Below, piece by piece: positions 1 to 8,718 of a stretch of 64,000 bases of DNA; the first letter of the stretch is position 1; each line of letters begins with the position of its first letter. The DNA comes from Desulfovibrio sp. (lineage in GTDB: Bacteria; Desulfobacterota; Desulfovibrionia; Desulfovibrionales; Desulfovibrionaceae): NCBI GenBank assembly GCA_024699605.1, contig JAILPJ010000028.1:1-64000 (forward strand). Reading direction: 5' to 3'. The notes under the pieces are model-generated. The model was not told the DNA's origin, made no database searches, and saw nothing but the letters and a program-made list of their open reading frames with translations. The position numbers and the translations under genes were made by a program.

Positions 1-167
1 ACGGAATGATACAATGGAGCAATGGTTTGAATGACATAAAAGCTTCATCTAGCGATCTGCCAGAGGAACAGAAAAGCGAACGTGCGAGCGTTTAGCTCGA
101 AAACGAGCAACCACGTTTCCCTAAAACGTAGAGATACAGATTAAGTGGCCATGGCCACGAGCGTAAC
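1..167. other. Left edge, no clear gene
   Basis: One plus-strand frame is open from the window edge to a TAG at 93-95 and could be the tail of a gene cut by the window (about 30 residues, ending in SERASV), but nothing in it is recognisable. A perfect 14-nt palindrome (GTGGCCATGGCCAC) lies at 145-158 and a short GCTCG/CGAGC hairpin near 96-108. The terminator just downstream fits a transcript ending here from the left. Confidence 0.25.
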
Positions 168-199
168 AAAGCCGGGATCCTTTGGGACCCCGGCTTTTT
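168..199 (+). terminator. Rho-independent terminator
   Basis: A 10-bp stem (171-180 with 185-194, one mismatch) closes a TTTG loop and is followed by five T. The flanking AAA also pairs with the TTT. It would stop plus-strand transcription coming from the left of the window and also stands at the 3' end of the minus-strand transporter gene. Confidence 0.75.
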
Positions 200-235
200 C
201 AATGTGCTCAACATCTGGCGTAGGCTTTGTGCGAA

Positions 236-1147
236 TCAGGTAGTAGCCCTGGTTGCGCTTATGGTCGCAAGCCAGATGCCCAGGACAATGAGCAGACCGC
301 CAAAAACTTGGGCGAGCGAAACCTCTTCATGCAAAATAAGCACAGAACCGATGCCCGCAAAAAGCGGCAGGCTGTAATAGATGAAACCGGCCCTTACCGG
401 ACCTATGCGGTCGATGCCCACAGTCCAAAGCCAGAACGCCAAAGCCGAACAGCCAAGACCGGCGTAGGCGAGGCCACCGAGCAGCGGCAGGCTGAACTCG
501 GGCAAAGGCAAAAAATAGATTTCCAGGAACACACAGGGCAGAGCGTAGATTAGCCCAAGACTGAAAACCGCCGCGTTGAAGCCTTGAACAGAGAGGTCCT
601 TGGGTCTTCTGCGCATCAGAAGAGAATAGAGGGCAAAGCAGAGCATGCAGCCCATTGTCCAAAGGTCACCACTTTTGACCTGCAGGGAGGTGATGAGTTG
701 GAGATTGCCGCGGCAGACAAGGACGAGTATGCCCAGAAGAGCGGTGAGCATCCCGAAAAGACGCATGGGCCCAATGGGTTCAGCGTAGAAGATGCGCGCT
801 AAAAGGAGAATAACGACCGGTGTCGCCGGCATGAGCAGCGCCATGTTCAGGCTTTCTGTGGTTTGTCCGGCCTTATAGACAAAGGTATTCATCATGGTCA
901 CACCCAAGAGGGCCATGATGGAGAGATATCGCAAATGGCGCAAGATTGCCTGCCAGTCGTATCGCAGCTGCGTGATGGCAAAAGGCAAAAGCGCAAGCAG
1001 AGCTATGGCCCAGCGCCAAAAATTGAATTGGCAGGGCGGAATGCTTGAAGCGAAGGCTCGTGCGGCGATAAAATTGCCCGACCAGATGATTGTGGCGAGC
1101 AGTGCTGCGCCATAGCCCAGGCAGGTACTATTGCTCGTCTTAAGCAA
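236..1147 (-). CDS. EamA/DMT-family drug-metabolite transporter
   Basis: A hydrophobic protein of about 303 residues with two repeats of roughly five membrane segments each, the pattern of the EamA (DMT) exporter superfamily in the inner membrane. The substrate cannot be read from the sequence. The reading frame continues upstream to an ATG inside the dehydrogenase gene, but the first membrane segment begins just after a TTG that overlaps the dehydrogenase stop, so I place the start there; the ribosome binding site is weak. It is the last gene of a minus-strand run and is probably translationally coupled to the gene before it. Confidence 0.8.
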   Translation of the reverse strand: MLKTSNSTCLGYGAALLATIIWSGNFIAARAFASSIPPCQFNFWRWAIALLALLPFAITQLRYDWQAILRHLRYLSIMALLGVTMMNTFVYKAGQTTESLNMALLMPATPVVILLLARIFYAEPIGPMRLFGMLTALLGILVLVCRGNLQLITSLQVKSGDLWTMGCMLCFALYSLLMRRRPKDLSVQGFNAAVFSLGLIYALPCVFLEIYFLPLPEFSLPLLGGLAYAGLGCSALAFWLWTVGIDRIGPVRAGFIYYSLPLFAGIGSVLILHEEVSLAQVFGGLLIVLGIWLATISATRATT

Positions 1148-2066
1148 GGCCAAGATCGCGTAAGAGATTGTCGACGGCCATCTGTCCCATGCATTCTGTG
1201 GCACCGACTGTGGAGGAAGCACAGTGAGATCCCATGACCAGATTGTCCAGCGCAAACCAGCCCGGATCCTGTGGCGGCTCTTGACAAAAAACGTCGAGAC
1301 CAGCGGCATAGATCTCGCCGTGGCTTAAGGCCCAAAGTAGCGCAGCCTCGTCCACGAGATCGCCGCGTGCTGTATTGATCAGGATGGCTGTTTTTTTCAT
1401 GGCTACGAGCCGCTCTTTGGAAATCATGTGATGATTTTCTGGCGTTAAGGCGGCATGCAGGCTTACGACATCGGCTTCCCCAATCAACGTATCGAGATCA
1501 GTATAGGTGATATTGTTGGCCTTGGCATAATCCTGGTCCTGGTAGACATCATAGGCCAGAACACGCATGGAAAAGCCCTGAGCCCGTTTGGCCACACATT
1601 TGCCGACATTGCCAAGACCCACAATGCCCAGAGTTTTGCCATAGAGGTCGATGCTTGTGATTTTTCCCCAATCTTTTTGCCGACATCTGCGGTCAATGAG
1701 ATTGACACGTCTGGCGCAGGCCAGCATCAGGGCAAAGGCATAATCGGCAACCGCATTGCTGTTGGCGCCAAGGGTTTTGGAGACCTTGATGTTTCGGCGA
1801 GCGCAAGCGTCAAGATCGATATTGTCCGTGCCCACTCCGTATTTGGCGATGGCCTGCAGTTTAGGCGCAGCGGCCAGAACCTTGGCATTGATTGGGTCAA
1901 TGCCGAGAATGACGCCTGAGCAGTCAGCGATTTTTTCGCACATCAGCTCTTCAGAAAGAATGCTGCCTGTGTCGTTGCGCACAAGTGTCAGACCTTGCGA
2001 CGTCAGACGGTCAAAGAGCGCGGGATTATTTTTTCCAAAGGAACGTGGTGTGATAAGAACTTTCAT
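1140..2066 (-). CDS. D-2-hydroxyacid dehydrogenase (phosphoglycerate dehydrogenase-like)
   Basis: A 308-residue NAD-dependent 2-hydroxyacid dehydrogenase. The nucleotide-binding motif GLGNVG is at residues 150-155. The catalytic arginine is in the NTARGDLVD block, the glutamate in GLDVFCQEPP, and the histidine near residue 285 in GSHCASS. The length matches single-domain SerA-like or hydroxypyruvate reductase-like enzymes and lacks the ACT domain of long SerA. A serine-pathway role is attractive because cysE (serine acetyltransferase) lies just upstream, but glyoxylate or hydroxypyruvate reduction is equally possible. Its ATG is preceded by one copy of the recurring hairpin leader. Confidence 0.85.
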   Translation of the reverse strand: MKVLITPRSFGKNNPALFDRLTSQGLTLVRNDTGSILSEELMCEKIADCSGVILGIDPINAKVLAAAPKLQAIAKYGVGTDNIDLDACARRNIKVSKTLGANSNAVADYAFALMLACARRVNLIDRRCRQKDWGKITSIDLYGKTLGIVGLGNVGKCVAKRAQGFSMRVLAYDVYQDQDYAKANNITYTDLDTLIGEADVVSLHAALTPENHHMISKERLVAMKKTAILINTARGDLVDEAALLWALSHGEIYAAGLDVFCQEPPQDPGWFALDNLVMGSHCASSTVGATECMGQMAVDNLLRDLGLA

Positions 2067-2110
2067 GAATTTTTTCAGCGTCTAGGGAATCCTAGGGAAC
2101 GCTGCCTCCC
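2064..2110 (-). promoter_or_regulatory. Hairpin leader element, copy A
   Basis: Read on the minus strand: GGGAGG, then CAGCGT, an inner CTAGG/CCTAG hairpin, ACGCTG, then AAAAAATTC and the ATG of the dehydrogenase gene. The CAGCGT/ACGCTG stem loops out the RNA between the Shine-Dalgarno and the ATG, leaving 9 nt between them. AGGGA, overlapping the Shine-Dalgarno, can instead pair with TCCCT inside the hairpin. It is the shortest of the five copies. Confidence 0.7.
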
Positions 2111-2124
2111 TTGTTTGCAATGGG

Positions 2125-2247
2125 CTAACGCAGGTTGTAACCGGCTCGAACGCTCACCTGACTTGCCCCTTTGGCGTGGAGTTCTACACCCTGGCAGGCT
2201 GAGAGCAGAAAGAGCAGGAACAGTAGCATGAGACAAAGGCGTTTCAT
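2125..2247 (-). CDS. Small lipoprotein, 40 residues
   Basis: The frame starts with an ATG that overlaps the cysE stop by four bases (ATGA) and encodes 40 residues. The N-terminus MKR is followed by a leucine-rich hydrophobic stretch and a lipobox LLSAC with the cysteine at residue 18. After cleavage only 23 residues would remain (starting CQGVELHAKG), giving a tiny lipid-anchored peptide in the cell envelope. The overlap with cysE and the good signal sequence support it as real. The function is unknown, and no homology could be tested. Confidence 0.65.
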   Translation of the reverse strand: MKRLCLMLLFLLFLLSACQGVELHAKGASQVSVRAGYNLR

Positions 2248-3146
2248 TGGTGCCCCTGAATCACACGGGCACCAGCAGGCACATTTTCAGTGACCCAGAC
2301 ATTGCCGCCTATTACGCAATGGTCGCCAATGGTGATGCGGCCAAGAATGGTTGCTCCCGCATAGACTGTGACGTGATTGCCAAGAATGGGATGGCGGGCA
2401 ATCCCCTTGGTCAAGCTGCCGTCGGCGTTTTTGGGGAAAGAGAGCGCTCCCAGTGTCACGCCTTGGTAGAGACGGCAATTGCTGCCAACAATGCAGGTTT
2501 CGCCAATCACGACGCCAGTACCGTGGTCAATGAAAAAGCTGGGGCCAATGGAGGCGCCTGGGTGAATATCAATGCCTGTCTGGGCATGGGCCATTTCCGA
2601 AATGATACGTGGGATAATGGGAATTTTTTGCTTGTAAAGAACATGGGCAATGCGATGGTGGAACATGACGTACATTGAAGGGTAGCAAAAAATGGTCTCG
2701 CCAGGACAGGTGGCTGCGGGATCCCCTTCATAGCCAGCTATGGCGTCTTGCACAAGGAGTTCTCTGATCTCTGGCAACTGTTCCATGAGGGCAAAAGTAC
2801 AGGCTTCTGCTTTGTCCTTACGTTCTTGTTCATTTGATTTTTGCTGGGTCATGGCCTCGGCAAAGGCAAATCCGCGCTGAATCTGATCGCGTAAGAGGCG
2901 GTAGACACTGTCGAGATTGGCGGCCAAATGATAGCGCACTGAGCGCATGCTGACGCTTGAACCAAAAAATCCGGGAAAGATGATGGCCCTGAGGCGCTGC
3001 ATGATTTCCTTAAGCTGGTTCAGTTGCGGCATGGAGGAATCAGAGGGCGTCTGGCACAAGACCTTCTGCAGAGACTGTCCAGGGCAGAGACGGTCCACAA
3101 TGGAATCAATCTCAGGAATCGATGTGGAGAGGATGTCGGTATTCAT
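2244..3146 (-). CDS. cysE: Serine O-acetyltransferase
   Basis: A 300-residue serine acetyltransferase making O-acetylserine from serine and acetyl-CoA, the first step of cysteine synthesis in the cytoplasm. It has a helical N-terminal half and a C-terminal left-handed beta-helix of hexapeptide repeats with the family signature around DIHPGASIG, FIDHGTGVVIGET and GDHCVIGGNVWVTE. The long N-terminus resembles the EpsC-type enzymes of anaerobes. The next gene (small lipoprotein) overlaps its stop. The ATG at the stated start has no strong ribosome binding site, so the first residues are less certain. Confidence 0.9.
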   Translation of the reverse strand: MNTDILSTSIPEIDSIVDRLCPGQSLQKVLCQTPSDSSMPQLNQLKEIMQRLRAIIFPGFFGSSVSMRSVRYHLAANLDSVYRLLRDQIQRGFAFAEAMTQQKSNEQERKDKAEACTFALMEQLPEIRELLVQDAIAGYEGDPAATCPGETIFCYPSMYVMFHHRIAHVLYKQKIPIIPRIISEMAHAQTGIDIHPGASIGPSFFIDHGTGVVIGETCIVGSNCRLYQGVTLGALSFPKNADGSLTKGIARHPILGNHVTVYAGATILGRITIGDHCVIGGNVWVTENVPAGARVIQGHQ

Positions 3147-3224
3147 GGCTTGTCTTTGGGCATACCTAGCCGGTTTGAAGAAAAACAGCCTACATTCTGG
3201 CGGCTGGCTTGTGTGCCAACCGTC

Positions 3225-3647
3225 TTAAATCAGGCGTAGAGCATTGAGACGGGTAAGAATACACTGGTCTGCGGGCAGAAATTGGAGTCTGAGCGCCTCT
3301 TGCGGCGTAATCCAGCGCAGAAGCTGATTTTCTCTGGATCTGGCTTCACCGGTAAAGGCACGCACGTGGAAAAAATAGAGACGTACACGGTAGTCTAATT
3401 CGCTATAGTCATGTTCAATGGTCTGCCACAGAGAACATTGAAGATCCTTGATGCCGAGCTCTTCGTGCAATTCTCGGTTGAGGGCTTCTTCCGGGGTTTC
3501 GCCCTCTTCACATTTTCCGCCGGGAAATTCCCAGAGATCGAAAAATGGGCCTGGTTTTTTGCGTTGAGCGGCCAGAAAGGTATTCTCTCGCCAAATGATG
3601 CCCGCTGCGACTTCAATGACAGGCAGGTCATCGCATGCTGCTTGCAT
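3225..3647 (-). CDS. Nudix hydrolase (MutT-like)
   Basis: A 140-residue protein with a complete Nudix box: G44, E50, R58, E59, E62, E63 and G65 in the exact GX5EX7REX2EEXG spacing. It hydrolyses a nucleoside diphosphate derivative. The size and the early WEFPGGK motif fit MutT-type 8-oxo-dGTP cleansing, but other Nudix substrates cannot be excluded. The start has an AGGAT ribosome binding site and lies 11 bases after the ABC-F stop, so the two are likely co-transcribed. Confidence 0.88.
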   Translation of the reverse strand: MQAACDDLPVIEVAAGIIWRENTFLAAQRKKPGPFFDLWEFPGGKCEEGETPEEALNRELHEELGIKDLQCSLWQTIEHDYSELDYRVRLYFFHVRAFTGEARSRENQLLRWITPQEALRLQFLPADQCILTRLNALRLI

Positions 3648-3658
3648 AGTATTATCCT

Positions 3659-5629
3659 TTAGAATCGAGTTTCAGCGGCTTCGCCTTCCCGTCTGATCTT
3701 TTCAATTTCTTCCTCGAGCTTCTGCAGCTTTTCCAGAAGTTTTTCACTCTTTTCCTTGTACTGCTCAAAACGTTTGAGCAATTCGCTGGCGCGCTTCTGG
3801 TCGGCATAGACCTCAGGATCAACGAGCTCTTCTTCGACATTACTCTGCAGGCTAAGGGTGTCGTTCAATTCATTTTCACAGCGTTCATAGGCTGAGCGCA
3901 GGGGCTTGAGCTTACGATGCAGGGCATTGCGGCGCTCGGCCTGCTCGCGCCGTTGTTTTTTCTGTGCTTCACGGGAGAGCTGATTGATTGGCTCGTCTTT
4001 CTCCGCTTTGTCTTCGTCGACTTCCTCTTCACGCAAATGGCGTTTGGCTTCATAGGCCTGATAATTTTCATAGACTGTCAGCCCAGCGGGCGTCAGTTCC
4101 CAGGCTTCAGCTTCAGTTTCTTGCAGTAGCCAGCGGTCATGCGCCACCATGAGCAGTGTGCCATGATAGTTTTTGAGCGCTTTGAGCAGGGCTTCGCGGC
4201 TTTCGAGGTCTAGATGGTTGGTTGGCTCATCCAGCAGAAGAAAATTGCAGCGTCTGAGAAAAAGGCTGGCCAGCACAAGACGACATTTTTCCCCGCCTGA
4301 GAGCAAGGTAATCTGGCGGTCGAAATACTGTTCCCCAAGAAGAAAGAGTCCGAGGACACTCATCAGTTCTTCTTCAGTGGTATGGGGATCGGAAAGTCTG
4401 CGGATTTCTCCGAGAACAGTGGATTCAGCACGCAATGTTTCCATCTGATGCTGGGTATAGTAGCCGAGTCGCAGCTGCTGGGCGCTGGCGATATTGCCAC
4501 CTGTGCGGGCCAGGTTGCCGGCCAGCAATTTGAGCAGGGTGGACTTGCCGCAGCCGTTGTGACCGACAAGCGCAATGCGCATGCCGCGGTAGACGGTGAA
4601 AGTCAACTGTGGCCAGAGGTATTTGCCGTCCGGGAAATGGAAATCCAGCTCAGATACCGCAAGCACGATTTTTTCAACATGTGGGGCCTCAGGCCAGAAA
4701 AAGTGCAGTTCTTTGCGTTTGGGTTCAGGACGGTAGTCCTCAAGTTCTTTTTCCAGTCGTTTGGCCATTTTCTGATGTGAAGAAGCCTGGCGGGCTTTGG
4801 TGGCTTTGGCACGGAAGCGGTCGACAAAAGCCATTTTTCGCGACAGTTCGTCTTGCAGCGCTTGGCGTTCCCGTTGGCGCTGAGCATTGTACTCTTCCTG
4901 GAGGGCCAGAAACTGCGTGTAGTTGGTTTTGCGAAAAATAGGCTTGGCCAGGCCCAGATAGAGCACGTGATTGGCTATGGTATCCATGAAGCGGCGGTCG
5001 TGCGCAACAAAGATCAAGACTCCCTGAAAGGAGAGGAGAAATTCTTCAAGCCATTCGACGGCATCAATATCAAGGTGGTTGGTTGGCTCGTCAAGGAGGA
5101 GAAGATCAGCCCCGGCCGTGAGTACGCGGGCAAGCTTTGCGCGTTCACGCCAGCCGCCGGAGAGCTCGCCAAGGCTGCGTTGCCATTTCGCTTCAGAAAA
5201 GCCCAGGCCTGAGAGTACTTTTTTGGCCCGCTGCTCGGGATTGTAGCCAAAGCTGCGCTCCAGTTCACTTTGCGTGTGCATCAGCTCCTGGAGACGGCGT
5301 TCGTCTTTGTCTGCTGCGGCTTCCTCCCATTGCGTCCAGAAATCCTGCCAGTCGAAGAGCGCATCCAGGACATAGGTCAAAAGTGGTGTCCGTAAGGCTT
5401 CCTCAGAGAGTTCCTGTTCGACATACCCCAGACGGCAGCCCTTGGGCAGAATAATTTTGCCGGCGTCCGGTTCTTCCAGTCCTGCGATGATGCGTAATAG
5501 CGTGGATTTTCCGGTGCCATTGGGACCGCAGACGCAGAGACGGACACCAGAATCGATTTCCAGGGAAAAATGCGAGAAGATATCATGGCCACCGAAGGCT
5601 TTGGAGATATCCTGTAGAGTTGCTTTCAC
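3659..5629 (-). CDS. ABC-F family ATPase
   Basis: A 656-residue soluble protein with two tandem ATP-binding cassettes and no membrane segments, the ABC-F layout of ribosome-associated translation factors. Walker A motifs are GPNGTGKST (residues 35-43) and GHNGCGKST. Signatures are LSGGWRERAKLARVL and LSGGEKCRLVLASL, each followed by LLLDEPTNHLD. A charged inter-domain linker and a long C-terminal coiled coil resemble Uup/YheS types. The start is a GTG overlapping the epimerase stop (GTGA), which suggests translational coupling. Confidence 0.9.
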   Translation of the reverse strand: MKATLQDISKAFGGHDIFSHFSLEIDSGVRLCVCGPNGTGKSTLLRIIAGLEEPDAGKIILPKGCRLGYVEQELSEEALRTPLLTYVLDALFDWQDFWTQWEEAAADKDERRLQELMHTQSELERSFGYNPEQRAKKVLSGLGFSEAKWQRSLGELSGGWRERAKLARVLTAGADLLLLDEPTNHLDIDAVEWLEEFLLSFQGVLIFVAHDRRFMDTIANHVLYLGLAKPIFRKTNYTQFLALQEEYNAQRQRERQALQDELSRKMAFVDRFRAKATKARQASSHQKMAKRLEKELEDYRPEPKRKELHFFWPEAPHVEKIVLAVSELDFHFPDGKYLWPQLTFTVYRGMRIALVGHNGCGKSTLLKLLAGNLARTGGNIASAQQLRLGYYTQHQMETLRAESTVLGEIRRLSDPHTTEEELMSVLGLFLLGEQYFDRQITLLSGGEKCRLVLASLFLRRCNFLLLDEPTNHLDLESREALLKALKNYHGTLLMVAHDRWLLQETEAEAWELTPAGLTVYENYQAYEAKRHLREEEVDEDKAEKDEPINQLSREAQKKQRREQAERRNALHRKLKPLRSAYERCENELNDTLSLQSNVEEELVDPEVYADQKRASELLKRFEQYKEKSEKLLEKLQKLEEEIEKIRREGEAAETRF

Positions 5630-6639
5630 AGCCAGCCTCGTTTGCGGTAGCCCTCGACACTTTCTTCCATGCCCTTGGCAAGGCTCAGATGAGCTCGGAA
5701 ATCGGTATCGAGGCTAAGTCTTGAGCTGTCGCAGACCCAACCTGCTTCACGTGCTTCACGGTATTTGTCGAGATTCCAGTTGGGGGCTCTTGCGCCGGCC
5801 TTTTTGCAGACACAAGCCCGCAATTTTGCCCAGAAAGTTGCACAGGCAGCGGTTATGGCCATGATGGGCAAGGGAATATGAAAAACACGGGCATTTTTGC
5901 CCAGCGCTTCTGACATGGCCTGGCAAAAACTGTCCATGGTATAGCGTTGGCCGTCGCTGACATGATAGATGCCGTGGGCTTTAGGCGAAAGGGCGCAAAG
6001 TAAGGCTTCAGCCATATCTTGAGCGTGAATGCAGGAAACAGGAAAACTTCGGCCAAAGCCAGGACTGACGGCAAAACCGTGTTTAGCCCCCTGAAAGACC
6101 GGAAGAAGTCCTCTGTCGCCCGAGCCATAGATGATCCCTGGTCTTAGGATGACCAGTTCACCGTGAAAATTTGCTTGGAACGTGCGTTCTACGAGCAATT
6201 TGGACCAGCCATAGGCAGAGACAGGTCTTGGCAGGCAAGTGTCGGCTGCTCCCTGGGTTGAGGCATCAGGTCCTGAGGCTGCCATACTTGAGAGCAGGAC
6301 AATCCGCTTGGGGGGAGAGGGAATTTCGGCAAGCGCCTGACAGAGCCTTTGGGCCGATGTGCCGTTGTTTTCCAGATAGGCCTGGAAGCCTGAGCCAAAG
6401 AGCAATGCCGCCATATGGATGAGGACATCGCAGCCATTTAAGGCTTCGGTCAGCCCGGCTCCAGTCGCTAGATCGCAAACATGAACGCGAACCTCTGGCG
6501 GCAGTCTGGAAGTGTCAGAGCTTGAGCGTACGATACAGCTGACACTGGCATTGGCTTGCACCAGTTTGGGCAGAAGATGGCTGCCCACAAAACCTGTGCC
6601 CCCGGTCAGAACAATACGTTTTCCTGTGAGCATCTGCAT
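5626..6639 (-). CDS. NAD-dependent epimerase/dehydratase family protein
   Basis: A 337-residue extended short-chain dehydrogenase. The cofactor motif GGTGFVGSHL lies at the N-terminus, and the catalytic tyrosine and lysine are in SAYGWSKLLVE. The C-terminal part is long and partly hydrophobic. This fits a nucleotide-sugar epimerase or a 3-beta-HSD-like reductase; the substrate cannot be read. The gene start lies inside the end of the preceding gene (34-bp overlap), and an internal ATG two codons later would shorten this slightly. Confidence 0.82.
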   Translation of the reverse strand: MQMLTGKRIVLTGGTGFVGSHLLPKLVQANASVSCIVRSSSDTSRLPPEVRVHVCDLATGAGLTEALNGCDVLIHMAALLFGSGFQAYLENNGTSAQRLCQALAEIPSPPKRIVLLSSMAASGPDASTQGAADTCLPRPVSAYGWSKLLVERTFQANFHGELVILRPGIIYGSGDRGLLPVFQGAKHGFAVSPGFGRSFPVSCIHAQDMAEALLCALSPKAHGIYHVSDGQRYTMDSFCQAMSEALGKNARVFHIPLPIMAITAACATFWAKLRACVCKKAGARAPNWNLDKYREAREAGWVCDSSRLSLDTDFRAHLSLAKGMEESVEGYRKRGWL

Positions 6640-7748
6640 GAGATGATTTCCTTACGGTAAATGCGATAACGCCTGGTGATAATGCCGGAAAAATCTTCGA
6701 TCAGGTCACAGATGGCGGCATTGTCTTCGAGCACCCAGGAGCCTTCTACCCATTCAAGGTCGGTGTTTTTCCGTGCCTGCTCAAGCATATAGCTCAAGAG
6801 CAGAGATGGCAGTCCAAAAAGCCGGTAACGTTCCTCGATGCCAAAAAGCATAATGCGGTAGCCGCGACGGAAAAGCGGACGCAGCGCTAGGTATTGAAAA
6901 GGCGCAGCCAAGGAAAGCTTCCCATGCAGTTGACGTAGCAGGGGGGTCAGATCAGGCAGGGCAACCATACCGGCACAGACGGTGTTTTCATGAAAAAAGA
7001 GCACAAAATAGTCGCAATCGACGATGGGAAGGAGCTCTTGAATCATGACCTTTTCTTCGTCCACGGTGAGTGGCGAGTAGAGAAAATTTTTGGCCCATGA
7101 GCGGCGATAGATACTGAGCAGGCTCTGAATGTCTTGCTTGAGTGTGGCTTTGCTGGCATGGCGGCAGCTGAAGGTCGACGACGGCGGCTGCGTGGGAATG
7201 TCCTGCAAAGAATGGCTGTGTCGAAAAATGCGGTAAGCTAAGAGATCTTGTTCTTTGTAGGCTTGCCAGGAGGCCAGAAGCTCAGCGTAATACGGTGGAT
7301 TCCAAGGCATCATGAGCGCTGGAGCCTCGTCGAAACCGTCGACAAGAAGACCACAGGTATAATTGGTTGAAGGATTGAGCGGACCGCGCATAAAGTCCAT
7401 ACCCTGTGCGGCAAGCCAGGCCTGGGCTGCGTTGAGCAGGGCGTGAGCGGCTTCGTGATCGTTCTGACATTCAAAAAAACCGAAAGCGCCGCATGCTTCA
7501 TGGGCATAAGCATTGTAGGTGCGGTCGATAATGGCCGCAATACGTCCCACGATTTTCCCCTGGCGTTTGGCCAGAAAAAGCCGGCCACTGGCGTTTTGCC
7601 AAAAGGGATGTAAAGCCGGTGAAAGTAGGAGCCGCTCCTGGCTGCGCAGAGGCGGTACCCAGGGACTTTGGACATGCAGTTGGTAGGGGAAATCAATAAA
7701 GGCTTGCAGATCGAGTCCTGAAAGCACAGGGAAAATGCCAACGGCCAT
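6606..7748 (-). CDS. GNAT-like N-acetyltransferase superfamily protein
   Basis: A 380-residue protein of uncharacterised type. The N-terminal half has a block around RGPLNPSTNYTCG followed by a proline-rich segment. The C-terminal half has a GNAT-like core with the pattern YRLFGLPSLLLSYMLEQA, typical of large proteins annotated only as GNAT superfamily. No substrate can be assigned. It sits between pyrD (2 bp gap) and the epimerase (34 bp overlap), so it is part of the same transcript. Confidence 0.6.
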   Translation of the reverse strand: MAVGIFPVLSGLDLQAFIDFPYQLHVQSPWVPPLRSQERLLLSPALHPFWQNASGRLFLAKRQGKIVGRIAAIIDRTYNAYAHEACGAFGFFECQNDHEAAHALLNAAQAWLAAQGMDFMRGPLNPSTNYTCGLLVDGFDEAPALMMPWNPPYYAELLASWQAYKEQDLLAYRIFRHSHSLQDIPTQPPSSTFSCRHASKATLKQDIQSLLSIYRRSWAKNFLYSPLTVDEEKVMIQELLPIVDCDYFVLFFHENTVCAGMVALPDLTPLLRQLHGKLSLAAPFQYLALRPLFRRGYRIMLFGIEERYRLFGLPSLLLSYMLEQARKNTDLEWVEGSWVLEDNAAICDLIEDFSGIITRRYRIYRKEIISCRCSQENVLF

Positions 7749-7750
7749 AG

Positions 7751-8677
7751 CTAGTCCAACTTCAGGCTGCCGCGCAGTTCATCCAACGAGGTGATGCCAA
7801 GGCGGGCACAAAGTTTGGGGAGATCTTGCACCATGGTAAAGGCAGCACGCGGATCCATGAAATTGGCTGTGCCAATTTCTATGGCGCTTGCGCCGGCAAT
7901 AATGAATTCAAGAATATCTTCGCAGCAGGAAATCCCGCCTATGCCGATAACGGGAATTTTTACGGCACAGGCTACCTGCCAGACACATCTGAGTGCCACG
8001 GGTTTGATGGCTGGACCGGAAAGTCCACCAATGACATTGGCCAGGCGCGGACGGCGAGTGACGTAATCGATGCTCATGCCCTGTAGAGTATTGATACAGG
8101 AAATACTGTCAGCGCCTGCAGCTTCCACAGCCAGGGCCATAGCCGCAATATCAGTGACATTGGGCGAGAGTTTAACGATGATGTGCTTGTGCGGAGCGCT
8201 TTCGCAAACAGCACTTGTCACTTCTGCCGCAAGTCTGGGGTCCTGACCAAAGAGTACGCCGCCTTCTTTGACATTGGGACAGGAAATATTGACTTCAAGA
8301 GCGCTCAAACGTTCATCGGCGTCTAGGCGCGCGGCAAGACTTGCAAACTCTTCTGCCGATGCCGCATAGATGTTGGCTATGACTGCGGTGTGCTGCCAGG
8401 GCAGACGCGGCAGGGTTTTGTTTAGAAAATGCTCTACACCGTCGTTTTGCAGTCCCACAGCATTGAGCATACCAGCACAAGTTTCCACAACGCGTGGCGT
8501 TGCATTGCCCTGACGGGGTAACAGAGAAAGCCCTTTGACAATGAAGCCACCCAGACTGGAAAGATTTCCATAGGCAGAAAACTCGGCTCCGTAACCAAAG
8601 GTTCCAGAAGCCGTGAGAACGGGGTTTTTTAGCTGAAGCGTTTGACGCTTGCCGCGGAGAGTAACGTGCAAATCCAC
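7751..8677 (-). CDS. pyrD: Dihydroorotate dehydrogenase, catalytic subunit (class 1B)
   Basis: A 308-residue TIM-barrel flavoprotein oxidising dihydroorotate to orotate in pyrimidine synthesis. Visible family blocks are NPVLTASGTFGYG, VNISCPNVKEGG with the class 1 catalytic cysteine region, KLSPNVTDI, and the FMN phosphate loop GIGGISCCEDILEFI. The GTG start is chosen for its AAGGAG ribosome binding site 8 bases upstream. With pyrK immediately upstream it forms the class 1B NAD-linked enzyme, which uses PyrK to pass electrons. Confidence 0.95.
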   Translation of the reverse strand: MDLHVTLRGKRQTLQLKNPVLTASGTFGYGAEFSAYGNLSSLGGFIVKGLSLLPRQGNATPRVVETCAGMLNAVGLQNDGVEHFLNKTLPRLPWQHTAVIANIYAASAEEFASLAARLDADERLSALEVNISCPNVKEGGVLFGQDPRLAAEVTSAVCESAPHKHIIVKLSPNVTDIAAMALAVEAAGADSISCINTLQGMSIDYVTRRPRLANVIGGLSGPAIKPVALRCVWQVACAVKIPVIGIGGISCCEDILEFIIAGASAIEIGTANFMDPRAAFTMVQDLPKLCARLGITSLDELRGSLKLD

Positions 8678-8718
8678 CAGGCCAACTCCTTGCAGGACAT
8701 GAAGTTTTGAAACGCGGC

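Noticed and set aside
2071..2101. The CAGCGT...ACGCTG inverted repeat before the dehydrogenase as a terminator
   Set aside because: On the minus strand it is followed by AAAAAA, not T, and it sits between Shine-Dalgarno and ATG like four other copies, so it is a leader element.
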